This document shows positions 9,529-17,624 of a stretch of 42,207 nucleotides of DNA, piece after piece. Each line of letters starts with the position of its first letter. Position 1 is the stretch's first letter. This DNA is from Flavobacteriales bacterium (GTDB taxonomy: Bacteria > Bacteroidota > Bacteroidia > Flavobacteriales > Flavobacteriaceae): NCBI GenBank assembly GCA_004321735.1, contig SGZB01000006.1, positions 1 to 42,207 on the forward strand, written 5' to 3'. Below the pieces are notes generated by a model. That model was not told the DNA's origin and searched no databases. It was given only the letters and a program-made list of their open reading frames with translations. Made by a program: the position numbers and the translations under genes.

Positions 9529-10013
9529 GTTAGTAAAGTTTTATGCCAACTATTTTTAAGTTGAACTTCCCAGTGCTCAATATAATCTTTTTTTGTTTTA
9601 ATTAAATTATTAAAAACAATGGACTCTTCATTGATTTTACCTTCAGATATTAATGTTTTAAAATCAGATAAACTTTGTAAGTTAATTTTTTCAGAATCAG
9701 CCTTGTAAGCAATATTTAATCTATTAAAAAAATCAACTCCAATTTCATTAGATAAATGAATTATAAAGTTTGTTAATTTATCAATGGAGCATCCACTAGC
9801 AGAGTTAATTTCTTCATCAACTGAAACAATTAAAAATAAATCATATCTGATTTCAAATGAGGATTTGATTTCAGCTCCATGAGATGACCAATCATTTAAA
9901 AATGGAGGAATTTCATTAATTAATAATTTTTGATTTGAAGGACTAATAATTTTATCAGATTGAAATACCCAAAGTTTAGAAGAATCGCTTAACAATTTAA
10001 AATCAACCAACAT
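9525..10013 (-). CDS. Conserved Bacteroidota protein of unknown function (162 aa)
   Basis: I recognise this as the short protein that follows the paired (Fe-S)-binding genes in many Flavobacteriia, often labelled 'ABC transporter ATPase'. That label is not supported: no Walker A (GxxxxGKS/T), signature or Walker B motif is present. It has no signal peptide or membrane span and looks like a soluble mixed alpha/beta protein with a conserved-looking PPFLNDWSSHGAEIKSSFEI segment near residues 36-55. It starts 1 base after the CCG-domain gene's stop and overlaps the GH3 start by 4 bases, so it is translationally linked to both. Function unknown. Confidence 0.8.
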   Translation of the reverse strand: MLVDFKLLSDSSKLWVFQSDKIISPSNQKLLINEIPPFLNDWSSHGAEIKSSFEIRYDLFLIVSVDEEINSASGCSIDKLTNFIIHLSNEIGVDFFNRLNIAYKADSEKINLQSLSDFKTLISEGKINEESIVFNNLIKTKKDYIEHWEVQLKNSWHKTLLT

Positions 10014-10014
10014 A

Positions 10015-10791
10015 CTAAATAGCTTTATCTAATAACTCAGCAATATCATAAACTACTAGTTCTTTTTTACTTTTTACATTTTTGATGCCGTCTGAAATCA
10101 TTAATTTACAAAAAGGACAACCTACAGCTACAATATCTGAATTAGACTCAACGATTTCTTCCGTCCTTTTGATGTTAACTTCTTTATTTCCACTCTCCGA
10201 TTCTTTAAAAATTTGAGCCCCACCAGCACCACAACACAAACCTTTTTCCTTACAATTCTTTAGTTCGTTAATTTCGGTACTCAATTTCTTAATTACATCT
10301 CGCGGTGGTTCATAAACCTTATTAGCACGCCCAAGATAACAAGGATCATGAAATGTTATTTTTTTTCCGTTAAAATCAGGCTTTTTAACACGAAGCTTTC
10401 CAGATGACAGTAGAAATGATAAAAATTCTGTATGGTGTAAAACCTCATAATTACCGCCTAGTTCAGGATACTCATTTTTAATAGTATTAAAACAATGAGG
10501 ACATGCAGTAACTATTTTAGAAAAGCTGTAACTATTTAATGTTTGAATATTAGAAATTGCTTGCATTTGAAACAAAAACTCATTACCAGCCCGTTTAGCA
10601 GGATCACCAGTACAGCTCTCCTCAGTACCTAAAACAGCATATGATACATTTGCTTTATCAAGTAAATTTGTAAACGATTTAGTTACTTTTCTTGCTTGAT
10701 CATCGAAAGATCCAGCACAACCTACCCAAAAAAGTACCTCTGGTTGAATTCCATTGTTATTTAACTCTTTTATGGTAGAAATTTTATTCAT
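10015..10791 (-). CDS. Cysteine-rich (CCG) domain (Fe-S)-binding oxidoreductase subunit
   Basis: Soluble protein with two CCG domains as in HdrB/HdrD, GlpC and LutA, where they bind non-cubane [4Fe-4S] clusters used in thiol/disulfide or hydride-linked redox. First repeat: C25, C60, and CPHC at 97-100. Second repeat: C151 (FHDPCYLGR), CC at 186-187 (GLCCGAGG), and CPFC at 225-228. The partner is very likely the membrane-bound 4Fe-4S protein encoded at 11240-12547; together they match the two halves of an HdrD/E- or GlpC-like electron-transfer module, here split and separated by a HAD-like gene. The physiological donor and acceptor are unknown. Confidence 0.92.
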   Translation of the reverse strand: MNKISTIKELNNNGIQPEVLFWVGCAGSFDDQARKVTKSFTNLLDKANVSYAVLGTEESCTGDPAKRAGNEFLFQMQAISNIQTLNSYSFSKIVTACPHCFNTIKNEYPELGGNYEVLHHTEFLSFLLSSGKLRVKKPDFNGKKITFHDPCYLGRANKVYEPPRDVIKKLSTEINELKNCKEKGLCCGAGGAQIFKESESGNKEVNIKRTEEIVESNSDIVAVGCPFCKLMISDGIKNVKSKKELVVYDIAELLDKAI

Positions 10792-10794
10792 ATT

Positions 10795-11238
10795 TTAAGA
10801 TTTACCATCATCAAAAACTTGAATGGTAGCATTTTTTAAAACTAAATCTGTAAATCTACCATTATATCTTGTTGCCTTGACGAGATGATTATCAATCCAA
10901 TGATAATTTCCACCCCTGGGTTTACCCATTACCATACTGTGATACTTAAATCCATGATCTTTTAGCCATTTTTCAGTTACTGACCTGTGATCTTCAGTTC
11001 TGGATGTGAAAAAACAAATAACATGACCTTGATCATACCATCTGTTCAATGTTTCTAATGCATCGGGGTACACATTTGCGGTCGCCATTCTTTCCGGCTC
11101 TTCATTTGGAATGTCGTCACATATAGTTCCATCAATATCTATTAAATAATTTTTGATACCATCAGGTAATACGGGACTAATTTTTTCACCACTATCTGAT
11201 TTTTCCTCAAGTAAGTTGTCGATTTCTTCTTTATTCAT
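10795..11238 (-). CDS. HAD-like capless hydrolase, likely phosphatase
   Basis: Small cytoplasmic HAD-superfamily protein of 147 residues. Motif I is DIDGTICD with D34 (nucleophile) and D36; motif II is FFTSRT (T78/S79); K106 and D116 (NYHWIDN) fit motifs III/IV. Databases often call these 'phosphoheptose isomerase', but there is no SIS domain. It starts 1 base after the Fe-S membrane protein and is followed 3 bases later by the CCG subunit, so it sits inside the redox module. Substrate unknown; a phosphorylated sugar or nucleotide is a generic guess. Confidence 0.82.
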   Translation of the reverse strand: MNKEEIDNLLEEKSDSGEKISPVLPDGIKNYLIDIDGTICDDIPNEEPERMATANVYPDALETLNRWYDQGHVICFFTSRTEDHRSVTEKWLKDHGFKYHSMVMGKPRGGNYHWIDNHLVKATRYNGRFTDLVLKNATIQVFDDGKS

Positions 11239-11239
11239 A

Positions 11240-12547
11240 TTAATTATTATTTATCCAATTTATTCTGTCTTGATTATTAAACTGCCAAGGAGCTCCATTA
11301 TTTTCAATATTTGTCATCATGTTATTAATCTCATTGGGAGCTGAAGATTCTTCCATCACCATATATCTTCTTATATCTAAAATTATTGACATTGGATCTA
11401 TACCAATAGGACAAGACTCTACGCATGCATTACATGTTGTACATGCCCAAATCTCTTCTTTTTTAATATAGTCACCCAATAAACTTTTATTGTCATCTAA
11501 AAACTGCTTATTTTTGTTAATATTATTACCAACTTCTTCTAATCTGTCTCTTGTTTTCATCATAATTGATCTTGGGGAAAGAAGTTTTCCAGTAATATTT
11601 GCTGGACATTCGCTTGAACAACGTCCGCACTCCGTGCAAGTATATGCGCTTAATAATTGAAATTGGTTTAAATCAAATACATCTTTAGCTCCAAGTCTTT
11701 CAATTTCACTATTAGTACTGTTATGTTCAGGATCAATATTGAGCATAAGCTTTACTTCATTTAAAACGGATTTCATGTTAGAAAGTTTGCCTTTACTTTC
11801 CAAATTTGAAAAGTAAACATTTGGGAATGCTAGAATAATATGAAGATGTTTTGAATAATATAAATAATTGAGAAAAAATAAAATTCCAATTATATGCAAC
11901 CACCAACTAGCTCTTTCAATATAAAAAACTGCCTCAACACTTAAATCAGAATACAAAAAAGTCATGTAAGAACTAACAGGAAATGATCCATATTCTAAAT
12001 AATTATTGAAATTTTCGTTTTGTAAAATTTGATCAGTAGCATTCATATTCAAAAAAAGAAACATTAATATGATTTCAATATATAGAATTATGTTAGCATC
12101 CAATTTTGGCCAACCCTTCAAATCATTTTTTATAAATCTATCGATTCTAATAATATTTCGTCTAATCCAGAATAATATGACAGAAATTATCACTAATAGA
12201 GCTAATATTTCAAAAAAAGCGATTAAAAAATTATAAAAAGAACCTAAGTATGGTGCTAAGGAACGATGTTTACCACTTACTCCATCAATGATAATTTCTA
12301 ATAATTCAATATTTATTAATAAGAAAGCTACATAAACTATTAAGTGCAGAAAACCAACAACAGGTCTATCAAACATTTTTGATTGACCAAATGCTATCAA
12401 TAATGTTTTTTTTATTCTCTCTTGTTTCTTGTCAATATTAGGAATTTTTTTTCCTAGAGAAATGTTTCGATATATCCTTTTACAATTTATAGCAAAAACT
12501 GAAATAGAAAAAATAAAAATAGAGACAAAAACAACCGAAGAAATCAT
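11240..12547 (-). CDS. Membrane-bound 4Fe-4S dicluster protein (HdrE/NarI-like plus HdrC-like)
   Basis: Fusion of an inner-membrane, probably cytochrome-b-like domain with a cytoplasmic two-cluster ferredoxin domain. Membrane spans are visible around residues 3-20, 62-85, 105-127, 152-170 and 210-230; histidines H68, H218, H235 and H237 are heme-ligand candidates. The C-terminal domain carries two CxxCxxCxxxCP clusters: C304/307/310/314 and C369/372/375/379. This resembles the GlcF/HdrC part of quinone-linked oxidoreductases and should pass electrons between the CCG subunit (10015-10791) and the quinone pool. Such pairs are common in Bacteroidota next to amiC/mlaD, but their substrate has not to my knowledge been shown. 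Confidence 0.9.
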   Translation of the reverse strand: MISSVVFVSIFIFSISVFAINCKRIYRNISLGKKIPNIDKKQERIKKTLLIAFGQSKMFDRPVVGFLHLIVYVAFLLINIELLEIIIDGVSGKHRSLAPYLGSFYNFLIAFFEILALLVIISVILFWIRRNIIRIDRFIKNDLKGWPKLDANIILYIEIILMFLFLNMNATDQILQNENFNNYLEYGSFPVSSYMTFLYSDLSVEAVFYIERASWWLHIIGILFFLNYLYYSKHLHIILAFPNVYFSNLESKGKLSNMKSVLNEVKLMLNIDPEHNSTNSEIERLGAKDVFDLNQFQLLSAYTCTECGRCSSECPANITGKLLSPRSIMMKTRDRLEEVGNNINKNKQFLDDNKSLLGDYIKKEEIWACTTCNACVESCPIGIDPMSIILDIRRYMVMEESSAPNEINNMMTNIENNGAPWQFNNQDRINWINNN

Positions 12548-12557
12548 AAGTATTCAG

Positions 12558-13484
12558 TTATTTCTTAGTTTGATATTCTTTATTTTTTTTTCCAAAAAGA
12601 GAAAAATGAACGTATCTCTTCGGGTTTAATCTCAAGTCTTCCATTAATAGATTTAGATTGTTACTAGCTTCGTTGAGAGACTTAATCATAGAATCATCAT
12701 AAATTAATTGATTAAAGGTTCCGTCACCAGAGGATATTTCATCAATTATTGAATTTAAATTATTTGATGTTTTTGTTAAGTTTCCTATGATAAGTTCAAC
12801 ATCACTGAATGAATTTGACAAAGAAGAAAAATTTGATGAGAAATTATCAACATTTGATACAATATCATTTATTTTAATTTCATTACTATTTATAATTGAA
12901 TTTAAATTTTCAGCGGATTCTTTTAGATTTATTGCTAAATCTGAAAGCTGTGAAAATGATTCTTTAATTTGATTTTGAGAATTAATATCCAAAACGTTAT
13001 TTATATTTTTTAAAAGAGAATCAGCACTGACAAAGGTTGATTCAATTTTTTCTTGTAAGGGGGATAATTTATCGTTAACAAGCTCTGTCAAACCTGGTGC
13101 AACAGAAGACCTTAAAGTATCGCCTGATTGAGCTAATGGACCGTTATTAGGCAAAATAGCAAGAGCTTTACCGCCTATTAATCCTGTCTCATAAATTTGA
13201 GCGACACTGTTTTTTGAAAATTTAACTTTATTCTCAACTCTAAATTTAACAAGAATATTCATTGTGTTTTGATAAAATGAAATGTCCTGAATACTTCCAA
13301 CATTAAATCCACTAACAGTTACAGGTGTTCCTACAGAAACTCCTTCAATATCATCATATATGGCAAAAAAAGTTCTATCAGATGAAAATATGTTATTACT
13401 TTTCAAGTAACTAAACCCAACAATGAACATTAGAATTCCTGATAAAACTAAAATGGCTGTTTTTATTTCGTTGGATAACTTCAT
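12558..13484 (-). CDS. MlaD-family MCE-domain lipid-transport protein
   Basis: Inner-membrane-anchored periplasmic protein that binds lipids for transport between the membranes. One N-terminal transmembrane helix (about 10-27) leads to a single MCE domain (about 38-115) with the typical phrases GVSVGTPVTVSGFNVGSI and GLIGGKALAILP. A long helical tail (about 130-290) is rich in Asn/Ser/Leu and likely forms the coiled needle or barrel seen in MCE hexamers. Length 308 is normal. It follows amiC by 30 bases in the same direction, the arrangement usual in Flavobacteriia. No mlaE/mlaF genes are in this window. Confidence 0.9.
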   Translation of the reverse strand: MKLSNEIKTAILVLSGILMFIVGFSYLKSNNIFSSDRTFFAIYDDIEGVSVGTPVTVSGFNVGSIQDISFYQNTMNILVKFRVENKVKFSKNSVAQIYETGLIGGKALAILPNNGPLAQSGDTLRSSVAPGLTELVNDKLSPLQEKIESTFVSADSLLKNINNVLDINSQNQIKESFSQLSDLAINLKESAENLNSIINSNEIKINDIVSNVDNFSSNFSSLSNSFSDVELIIGNLTKTSNNLNSIIDEISSGDGTFNQLIYDDSMIKSLNEASNNLNLLMEDLRLNPKRYVHFSLFGKKNKEYQTKK

Positions 13485-13514
13485 TACTTATATAAAAGTA
13501 AAAATAAAAGGATA

Positions 13515-14591
13515 TTAATTTTCTAATTCATTTAAATATTTATCAATACTATATAATTTATTGTTCTTGAAAAGTTCAATAAATGCATCTTTAAATCCAA
13601 CAGACTTGGCTCTAATTAGATTTTTTCTTGCATCTTCAATATTATTTGATGATCCAAAATAGTACTTATATACCTTTGAATTCTTTCTTAATGATAATGA
13701 CTTCAACTCTTTAAAATTATAACTTTTGAGTGGGATCATTTTTGATCCAGTAGCAATTCTAACTTTAAATTCAAAAACATCCTTGGTTATTGAATTACTG
13801 ATTTCTAAAGTGTTATATGAAACGTTGCCATTAAGATTTAAAAAATATTTATTTATTGCATCACTAATGGCTTGAGCCATTTCTGATTGTCCTTTTTTTG
13901 AGTTTAGATATTGACCTTCTGTCTTATTTGTAAGAAAACCTGTTTCTATCAACACACTTGGCATATATGTATACTTTAACACTATGAAACCAGCTTGCTT
14001 AACAGTACGATTCTTTCTTTTTAAATTATTAACAAAAGATTTTTGTATTTGATTTGCAGCCAATATGCTCTGATCTAAATACTCCTCTTGCATTAAAACA
14101 AGACTTATTACAGACTCTGGGTTGTTAGGGTCAAATCCATCATATTTTTGCTCATAATTTTCTTCTAAAAAAATAACAGAATTCTCTTTTTTTGCTATTT
14201 GAAAATTCCTATCGTTAGCATGCAAACCTAGAACAAATGTACCTGCACCGTATGCATTTGAACTATGAGCATCACAATGGATAGATATAAACAAATCGGC
14301 ATTAGAGTTATTGGCAATTTGTGCTCTTTTAAATAAGTCAACAAATCTGTCGTCTTTTCTAGTATAAATTACTTCGTAGTTTAATTTTTCTAGTTTTTTA
14401 CCAACTTCTAAAGCAATATTCAAAACAATATTTTTTTCGTAGTAGCCATTTCCTCTGTTTCCAGGATCTTTACCACCATGACCGGCATCTATTACAACTT
14501 TATATCCATTTGATTGAGAGAAAACTAAATTTGAAAGAAAAAATAATAGTATAAATAAAGAAGATAAATTATAATTAGACCTTGAATTCAT
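13515..14591 (-). CDS. N-acetylmuramoyl-L-alanine amidase (Amidase_3) with C-terminal SPOR-like domain
   Basis: Periplasmic zinc amidase that cuts the peptide from MurNAc, used in daughter-cell separation. A signal peptide (ends VFSQ at 23-26) is followed by the Amidase_3 domain: zinc ligands H38 (DAGHGG), E52 (YYEKN) and H105 (SIHCDAH), and catalytic E216 (LIETGFLTN). Residues about 275-352 (VYKYYFGSS, NIEDARKNLIRAKSVGF) resemble a SPOR domain, which binds denuded septal glycan. It is the first gene of the long minus-strand run and is divergent from lptD. Orthologous to AmiC-type enzymes; the exact paralogue is not certain. Confidence 0.93.
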   Translation of the reverse strand: MNSRSNYNLSSLFILLFFLSNLVFSQSNGYKVVIDAGHGGKDPGNRGNGYYEKNIVLNIALEVGKKLEKLNYEVIYTRKDDRFVDLFKRAQIANNSNADLFISIHCDAHSSNAYGAGTFVLGLHANDRNFQIAKKENSVIFLEENYEQKYDGFDPNNPESVISLVLMQEEYLDQSILAANQIQKSFVNNLKRKNRTVKQAGFIVLKYTYMPSVLIETGFLTNKTEGQYLNSKKGQSEMAQAISDAINKYFLNLNGNVSYNTLEISNSITKDVFEFKVRIATGSKMIPLKSYNFKELKSLSLRKNSKVYKYYFGSSNNIEDARKNLIRAKSVGFKDAFIELFKNNKLYSIDKYLNELEN

Positions 14592-14609
14592 CTCTTATAA
14601 AATTATCAT

Positions 14610-14617
14610 TAATTTTG
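14610..14617 (+). promoter_or_regulatory. -7 promoter box for lptD-ridA
   Basis: TAATTTTG matches TAnnTTTG at all positions and lies between the divergent amiC and lptD starts. A transcript beginning 5-8 bases downstream would exclude the TTG at 14582 and favour the TTG at 14636 as lptD start. No well-spaced -33 TTG is visible. Confidence 0.5.
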
Positions 14618-14635
14618 AACTTTGCAGAGTTCAAT

Positions 14636-17245
14636 TTGAATTTTAATAGACAACATATAAACAACATATTAAGATATTTAATAACTCTTTTTTTATTGAT
14701 CTCTACTCAGCTCACTTTTTCACAGCAAGAAGAAAATAAGAGTGAAATTTCAATCGATACTCTTGAGGAAAAATTATTATTAGACAAAGTAAGAAGAAAA
14801 GCTAAAGGATATATAAGAATAAATAACAAAGAAAAAAAAATATTCCTTTTTGATAAAGCAGAACTTTATTATCAAAATATAGAATTGAAAGCTGGAGTTA
14901 TTGAGTTTGATTGGGGAAAAAATATAGTATCAGCTGGAAGATTAATAGATTCACTAGGTAATTACAGTCAATCTCCAATTTTTAAACAAGGTATGGATGA
15001 AATAAATCCAGATTCCCTTAGATACAATTTTGACTCTAAAAAAGCACTTATTTGGAACTCAAGATCTGAGCAAAGTGATATGAACGTTTTTTCTGAGGCA
15101 ACAAAGAAAGAAAGTGATTCAATTTATTTCTTAAAAGAAGCTAAGGTAACTACTTCAAAAAATTTGGATGATCCTGAATATTACATTAGAGTAAGATCTG
15201 CTAAATTTATTCCAAACAATAAAATAATAGCTGGTCCAAGTAATCTATATATATATGATGTACCAACACCAATATTTTTACCCTTTGCCTTTTTTCCGTT
15301 AAGTCAAGATCGTAATTCAGGATTTATTTTTCCAACCATTGGTCAAAACAACAACAGAGGTTATTTTTTTCAAAATGGTGGTTATTATTTTGCACCAAGT
15401 GATTTTTATGATTTGACTCTTTTAGGAGATTACTACACTAATGGAAGTTATGGAATGAGGGTTGAATCAAACTATAGAAAGAGATATTCTTTTAATGGAA
15501 GACTTAGTTTCCGTTTTGAAAATTTAATTGATGGAGAAAGAGGATTGCCAGGTTATTCAAAGTCTGATATTTATAATATAAGATGGACACACTCGCAGGA
15601 TCCAAAATCCAATCCAAATAGTAGATTTTCAGCATCTGTTAATCTTGGAAGTAGTAATTATTTTAGAGAATCTTTAAATCAGATCAATACACCAAACTTT
15701 TTAAACAATACCTTAAATTCTTCAATTTCATATTCAAAAACTTTTAGTGGCTACCCGTCATTAAATCTGTCACTAACTGCATCACATTCTCAAAATACAA
15801 GAACAAAAACCGTAAATTTAGTTTTACCTACTTTCCAGGGTAATCTTGAAAGAATTTACCCGTTTGCAAAAAAGAATGCTCAAAAAAAAGGTATTTTAAA
15901 AAACATTAACCTACAGTACTCATTCAGAGGAGAAAATAGAATTAATACCACTGACTCTTTATTTTTGAAAAAAGACATGTTTAAAGATGCAAAGTATGGA
16001 ATGAAACATTCTATCCCTATAAGTACAAACTTTAAAGTTTTGAAACATTTTAGTGTAAGCATGGGAGGGAATTTCGATGAAATATGGACTGGCGCAACAG
16101 TTTTTAGAAACAACTACAACATAAATGAAAATCAAATTGGTGAAGTAGAAAATATTAAAGGCTTTGATCGTTTTTCGCAATATAATTTTGGAATGAGTAT
16201 TGGAACTACTATTTATGGCCTTTTTAATTTTAAAGAGGGCAAAAATATTCAATCAATTCGTCATGTTATAAGACCCTCAATCAATTATAATATAAGGCCA
16301 AGTTTTGAAAAGTATTACGATACCTACATAGTTGATGCTGATGGAAATACAGCAGAATATACAAGATTTGAAGACTCATTCTTTGGCAGACCCTCAAAGA
16401 ATTACTCAAGTAACATTGGTATAAATTTAAGTAATAACCTAGAAGCTAAAGTTGCTAGCAAAGACAGTTTGAGTACAGAACCAAAAAAAATTAAAATTTT
16501 AAATAATCTAAATTTTTCCACAAGCTATAATCTTGCAGCAGATTCATTAAGGTTAGCGCCAATTAGAATGACAGCAGGTTCAACAATTTTTGATAATAAA
16601 TTAAATATTAATGTAGGTGCAACTTTTGATCCTTATACCATAAATGATAATGGAGTTAGAATAGATAAGTTAAATATTTCAAATGGTGGTGGACTTGTTA
16701 GAATGACAAGTGCAAACATAAATATGAGTTACTCAATAGACAGTAAAAGCTTGGGCTCCAATAATAGTCGAGATAATAGTGAAAATCTATCGGGTGGAGG
16801 TAGATCTGATGATTTATTTGGACAAAGTCAAGATTTAACAAGAAGCACATTTGACAATGATGATGATGATGATAGTAATAAAAAAGATAAAAATATTACA
16901 GAGTATATCAACAATATTGATTGGGACTTTAGATTAGCACACTCATTGACTTATCTAAATAATAGGGGGCAAAAAACAATTAGCAATAATTCTTTAATGT
17001 TCTCTGGAAATTTAATGTTATCCAAAAAATGGAAAGTTGGTGGGTCATCTGGATATGATTTTAAAAATAAAGGTTTTACATACACTCAACTTCGTTTTGA
17101 AAGAGATTTAGATAGCTGGAAAATGAATTTTAGCTGGGTGCCGTTTAGTGTCAGGGAATCTTGGTACTTTTTTATAGGTATAAAATCTGGATTTTTAAGT
17201 GACTTAAAATACGACAAAAGAAAAGAACCTGATAAACGTTTATAA
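14636..17245 (+). CDS. lptD: LptD, outer-membrane LPS-assembly protein
   Basis: Outer-membrane barrel inserting lipopolysaccharide into the outer leaflet. I start it at TTG 14636, giving a signal peptide that ends LTFSQ; the longer TTG at 14582 overlaps amiC and precedes the likely promoter, and there is no ATG in this frame. An OstA/LptA-like jellyroll follows (early part, with AKGYIRINNKEKKIFLF), then the barrel opening at TPIFLPFAFFPLSQDRNSG, a phrase typical of Bacteroidota LptD. The barrel continues with many aromatic strands to the C-terminus. A loop near residues 720-760 holds an Asp run coded by five GAT repeats. Length about 869 residues fits the family. ridA follows directly (1 base between). 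Confidence 0.92.
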   Translation: MNFNRQHINNILRYLITLFLLISTQLTFSQQEENKSEISIDTLEEKLLLDKVRRKAKGYIRINNKEKKIFLFDKAELYYQNIELKAGVIEFDWGKNIVSAGRLIDSLGNYSQSPIFKQGMDEINPDSLRYNFDSKKALIWNSRSEQSDMNVFSEATKKESDSIYFLKEAKVTTSKNLDDPEYYIRVRSAKFIPNNKIIAGPSNLYIYDVPTPIFLPFAFFPLSQDRNSGFIFPTIGQNNNRGYFFQNGGYYFAPSDFYDLTLLGDYYTNGSYGMRVESNYRKRYSFNGRLSFRFENLIDGERGLPGYSKSDIYNIRWTHSQDPKSNPNSRFSASVNLGSSNYFRESLNQINTPNFLNNTLNSSISYSKTFSGYPSLNLSLTASHSQNTRTKTVNLVLPTFQGNLERIYPFAKKNAQKKGILKNINLQYSFRGENRINTTDSLFLKKDMFKDAKYGMKHSIPISTNFKVLKHFSVSMGGNFDEIWTGATVFRNNYNINENQIGEVENIKGFDRFSQYNFGMSIGTTIYGLFNFKEGKNIQSIRHVIRPSINYNIRPSFEKYYDTYIVDADGNTAEYTRFEDSFFGRPSKNYSSNIGINLSNNLEAKVASKDSLSTEPKKIKILNNLNFSTSYNLAADSLRLAPIRMTAGSTIFDNKLNINVGATFDPYTINDNGVRIDKLNISNGGGLVRMTSANINMSYSIDSKSLGSNNSRDNSENLSGGGRSDDLFGQSQDLTRSTFDNDDDDDSNKKDKNITEYINNIDWDFRLAHSLTYLNNRGQKTISNNSLMFSGNLMLSKKWKVGGSSGYDFKNKGFTYTQLRFERDLDSWKMNFSWVPFSVRESWYFFIGIKSGFLSDLKYDKRKEPDKRL
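16859..16873 (+). repeat. (GAT)5 trinucleotide repeat inside lptD
   Basis: Five in-frame GAT codons encode an Asp run (DNDDDDDSN) in a predicted acidic loop of LptD. In-frame changes in copy number would not break the protein. Possibly a cation-binding surface patch; that is inference. Confidence 0.8.
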
Positions 17246-17246
17246 T

Positions 17247-17624
17247 ATGAAAAAAATAATTTACACAAAAAAAGCTCCAGATCCTGTTGGACCATACAGT
17301 CAAGCAATCTTTGTTAATTCTACTCTATATATTTCTGGCCAAGTTGCTATTAATCCTGAAACAGGTAAAATTGAAAATTCAAATATTGAAAATGAAACAC
17401 TTCAAGTAATGAAAAATCTTGAAGCTATATTAAACGAGGTTGGTTTTAATTTTAAGAATGTAATTAAAAGCTCAATTTTTTTAAGTGATATGAACAATTT
17501 TAATGCTGTTAACAAAGTTTACGGAAGTTTTTTTAGTGTTGAAGATGCTCCTGCAAGAGTCACTGTTGAAGTTAGCAGACTTCCAATGGATGTAAATGTT
17601 GAAATTGATATGATTGCTACTTAA
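17247..17624 (+). CDS. ridA: RidA-family enamine/imine deaminase
   Basis: Small cytoplasmic trimeric protein that hydrolyses reactive 2-aminoacrylate and related enamines made by PLP enzymes. Key family signs are GPYSQA (15-20), the substrate-binding Arg104 in PARVTVEVSRLP, and Glu119 near the C-terminus. Length 125 is typical. It starts 1 base after the lptD stop and is probably co-transcribed, a linkage seen in other Flavobacteriia. Its 3' end overlaps the convergent BadF-type kinase gene by 8 bases. Confidence 0.95.
   Translation: MKKIIYTKKAPDPVGPYSQAIFVNSTLYISGQVAINPETGKIENSNIENETLQVMKNLEAILNEVGFNFKNVIKSSIFLSDMNNFNAVNKVYGSFFSVEDAPARVTVEVSRLPMDVNVEIDMIAT

Noticed and set aside
10795-11238. 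Annotation as phosphoheptose isomerase
   Set aside because: No SIS domain; the DIDGT motif shows a HAD-like protein.
14582-14635. TTG 14582 as lptD start
   Set aside because: It overlaps the divergent amiC start codon, lies before the -7 box and puts the signal peptide too far inside the protein.
15880-16252. Minus-strand ORFs of 77 and 97 codons inside lptD
   Set aside because: They overlap a conserved barrel-coding region and have no family resemblance.
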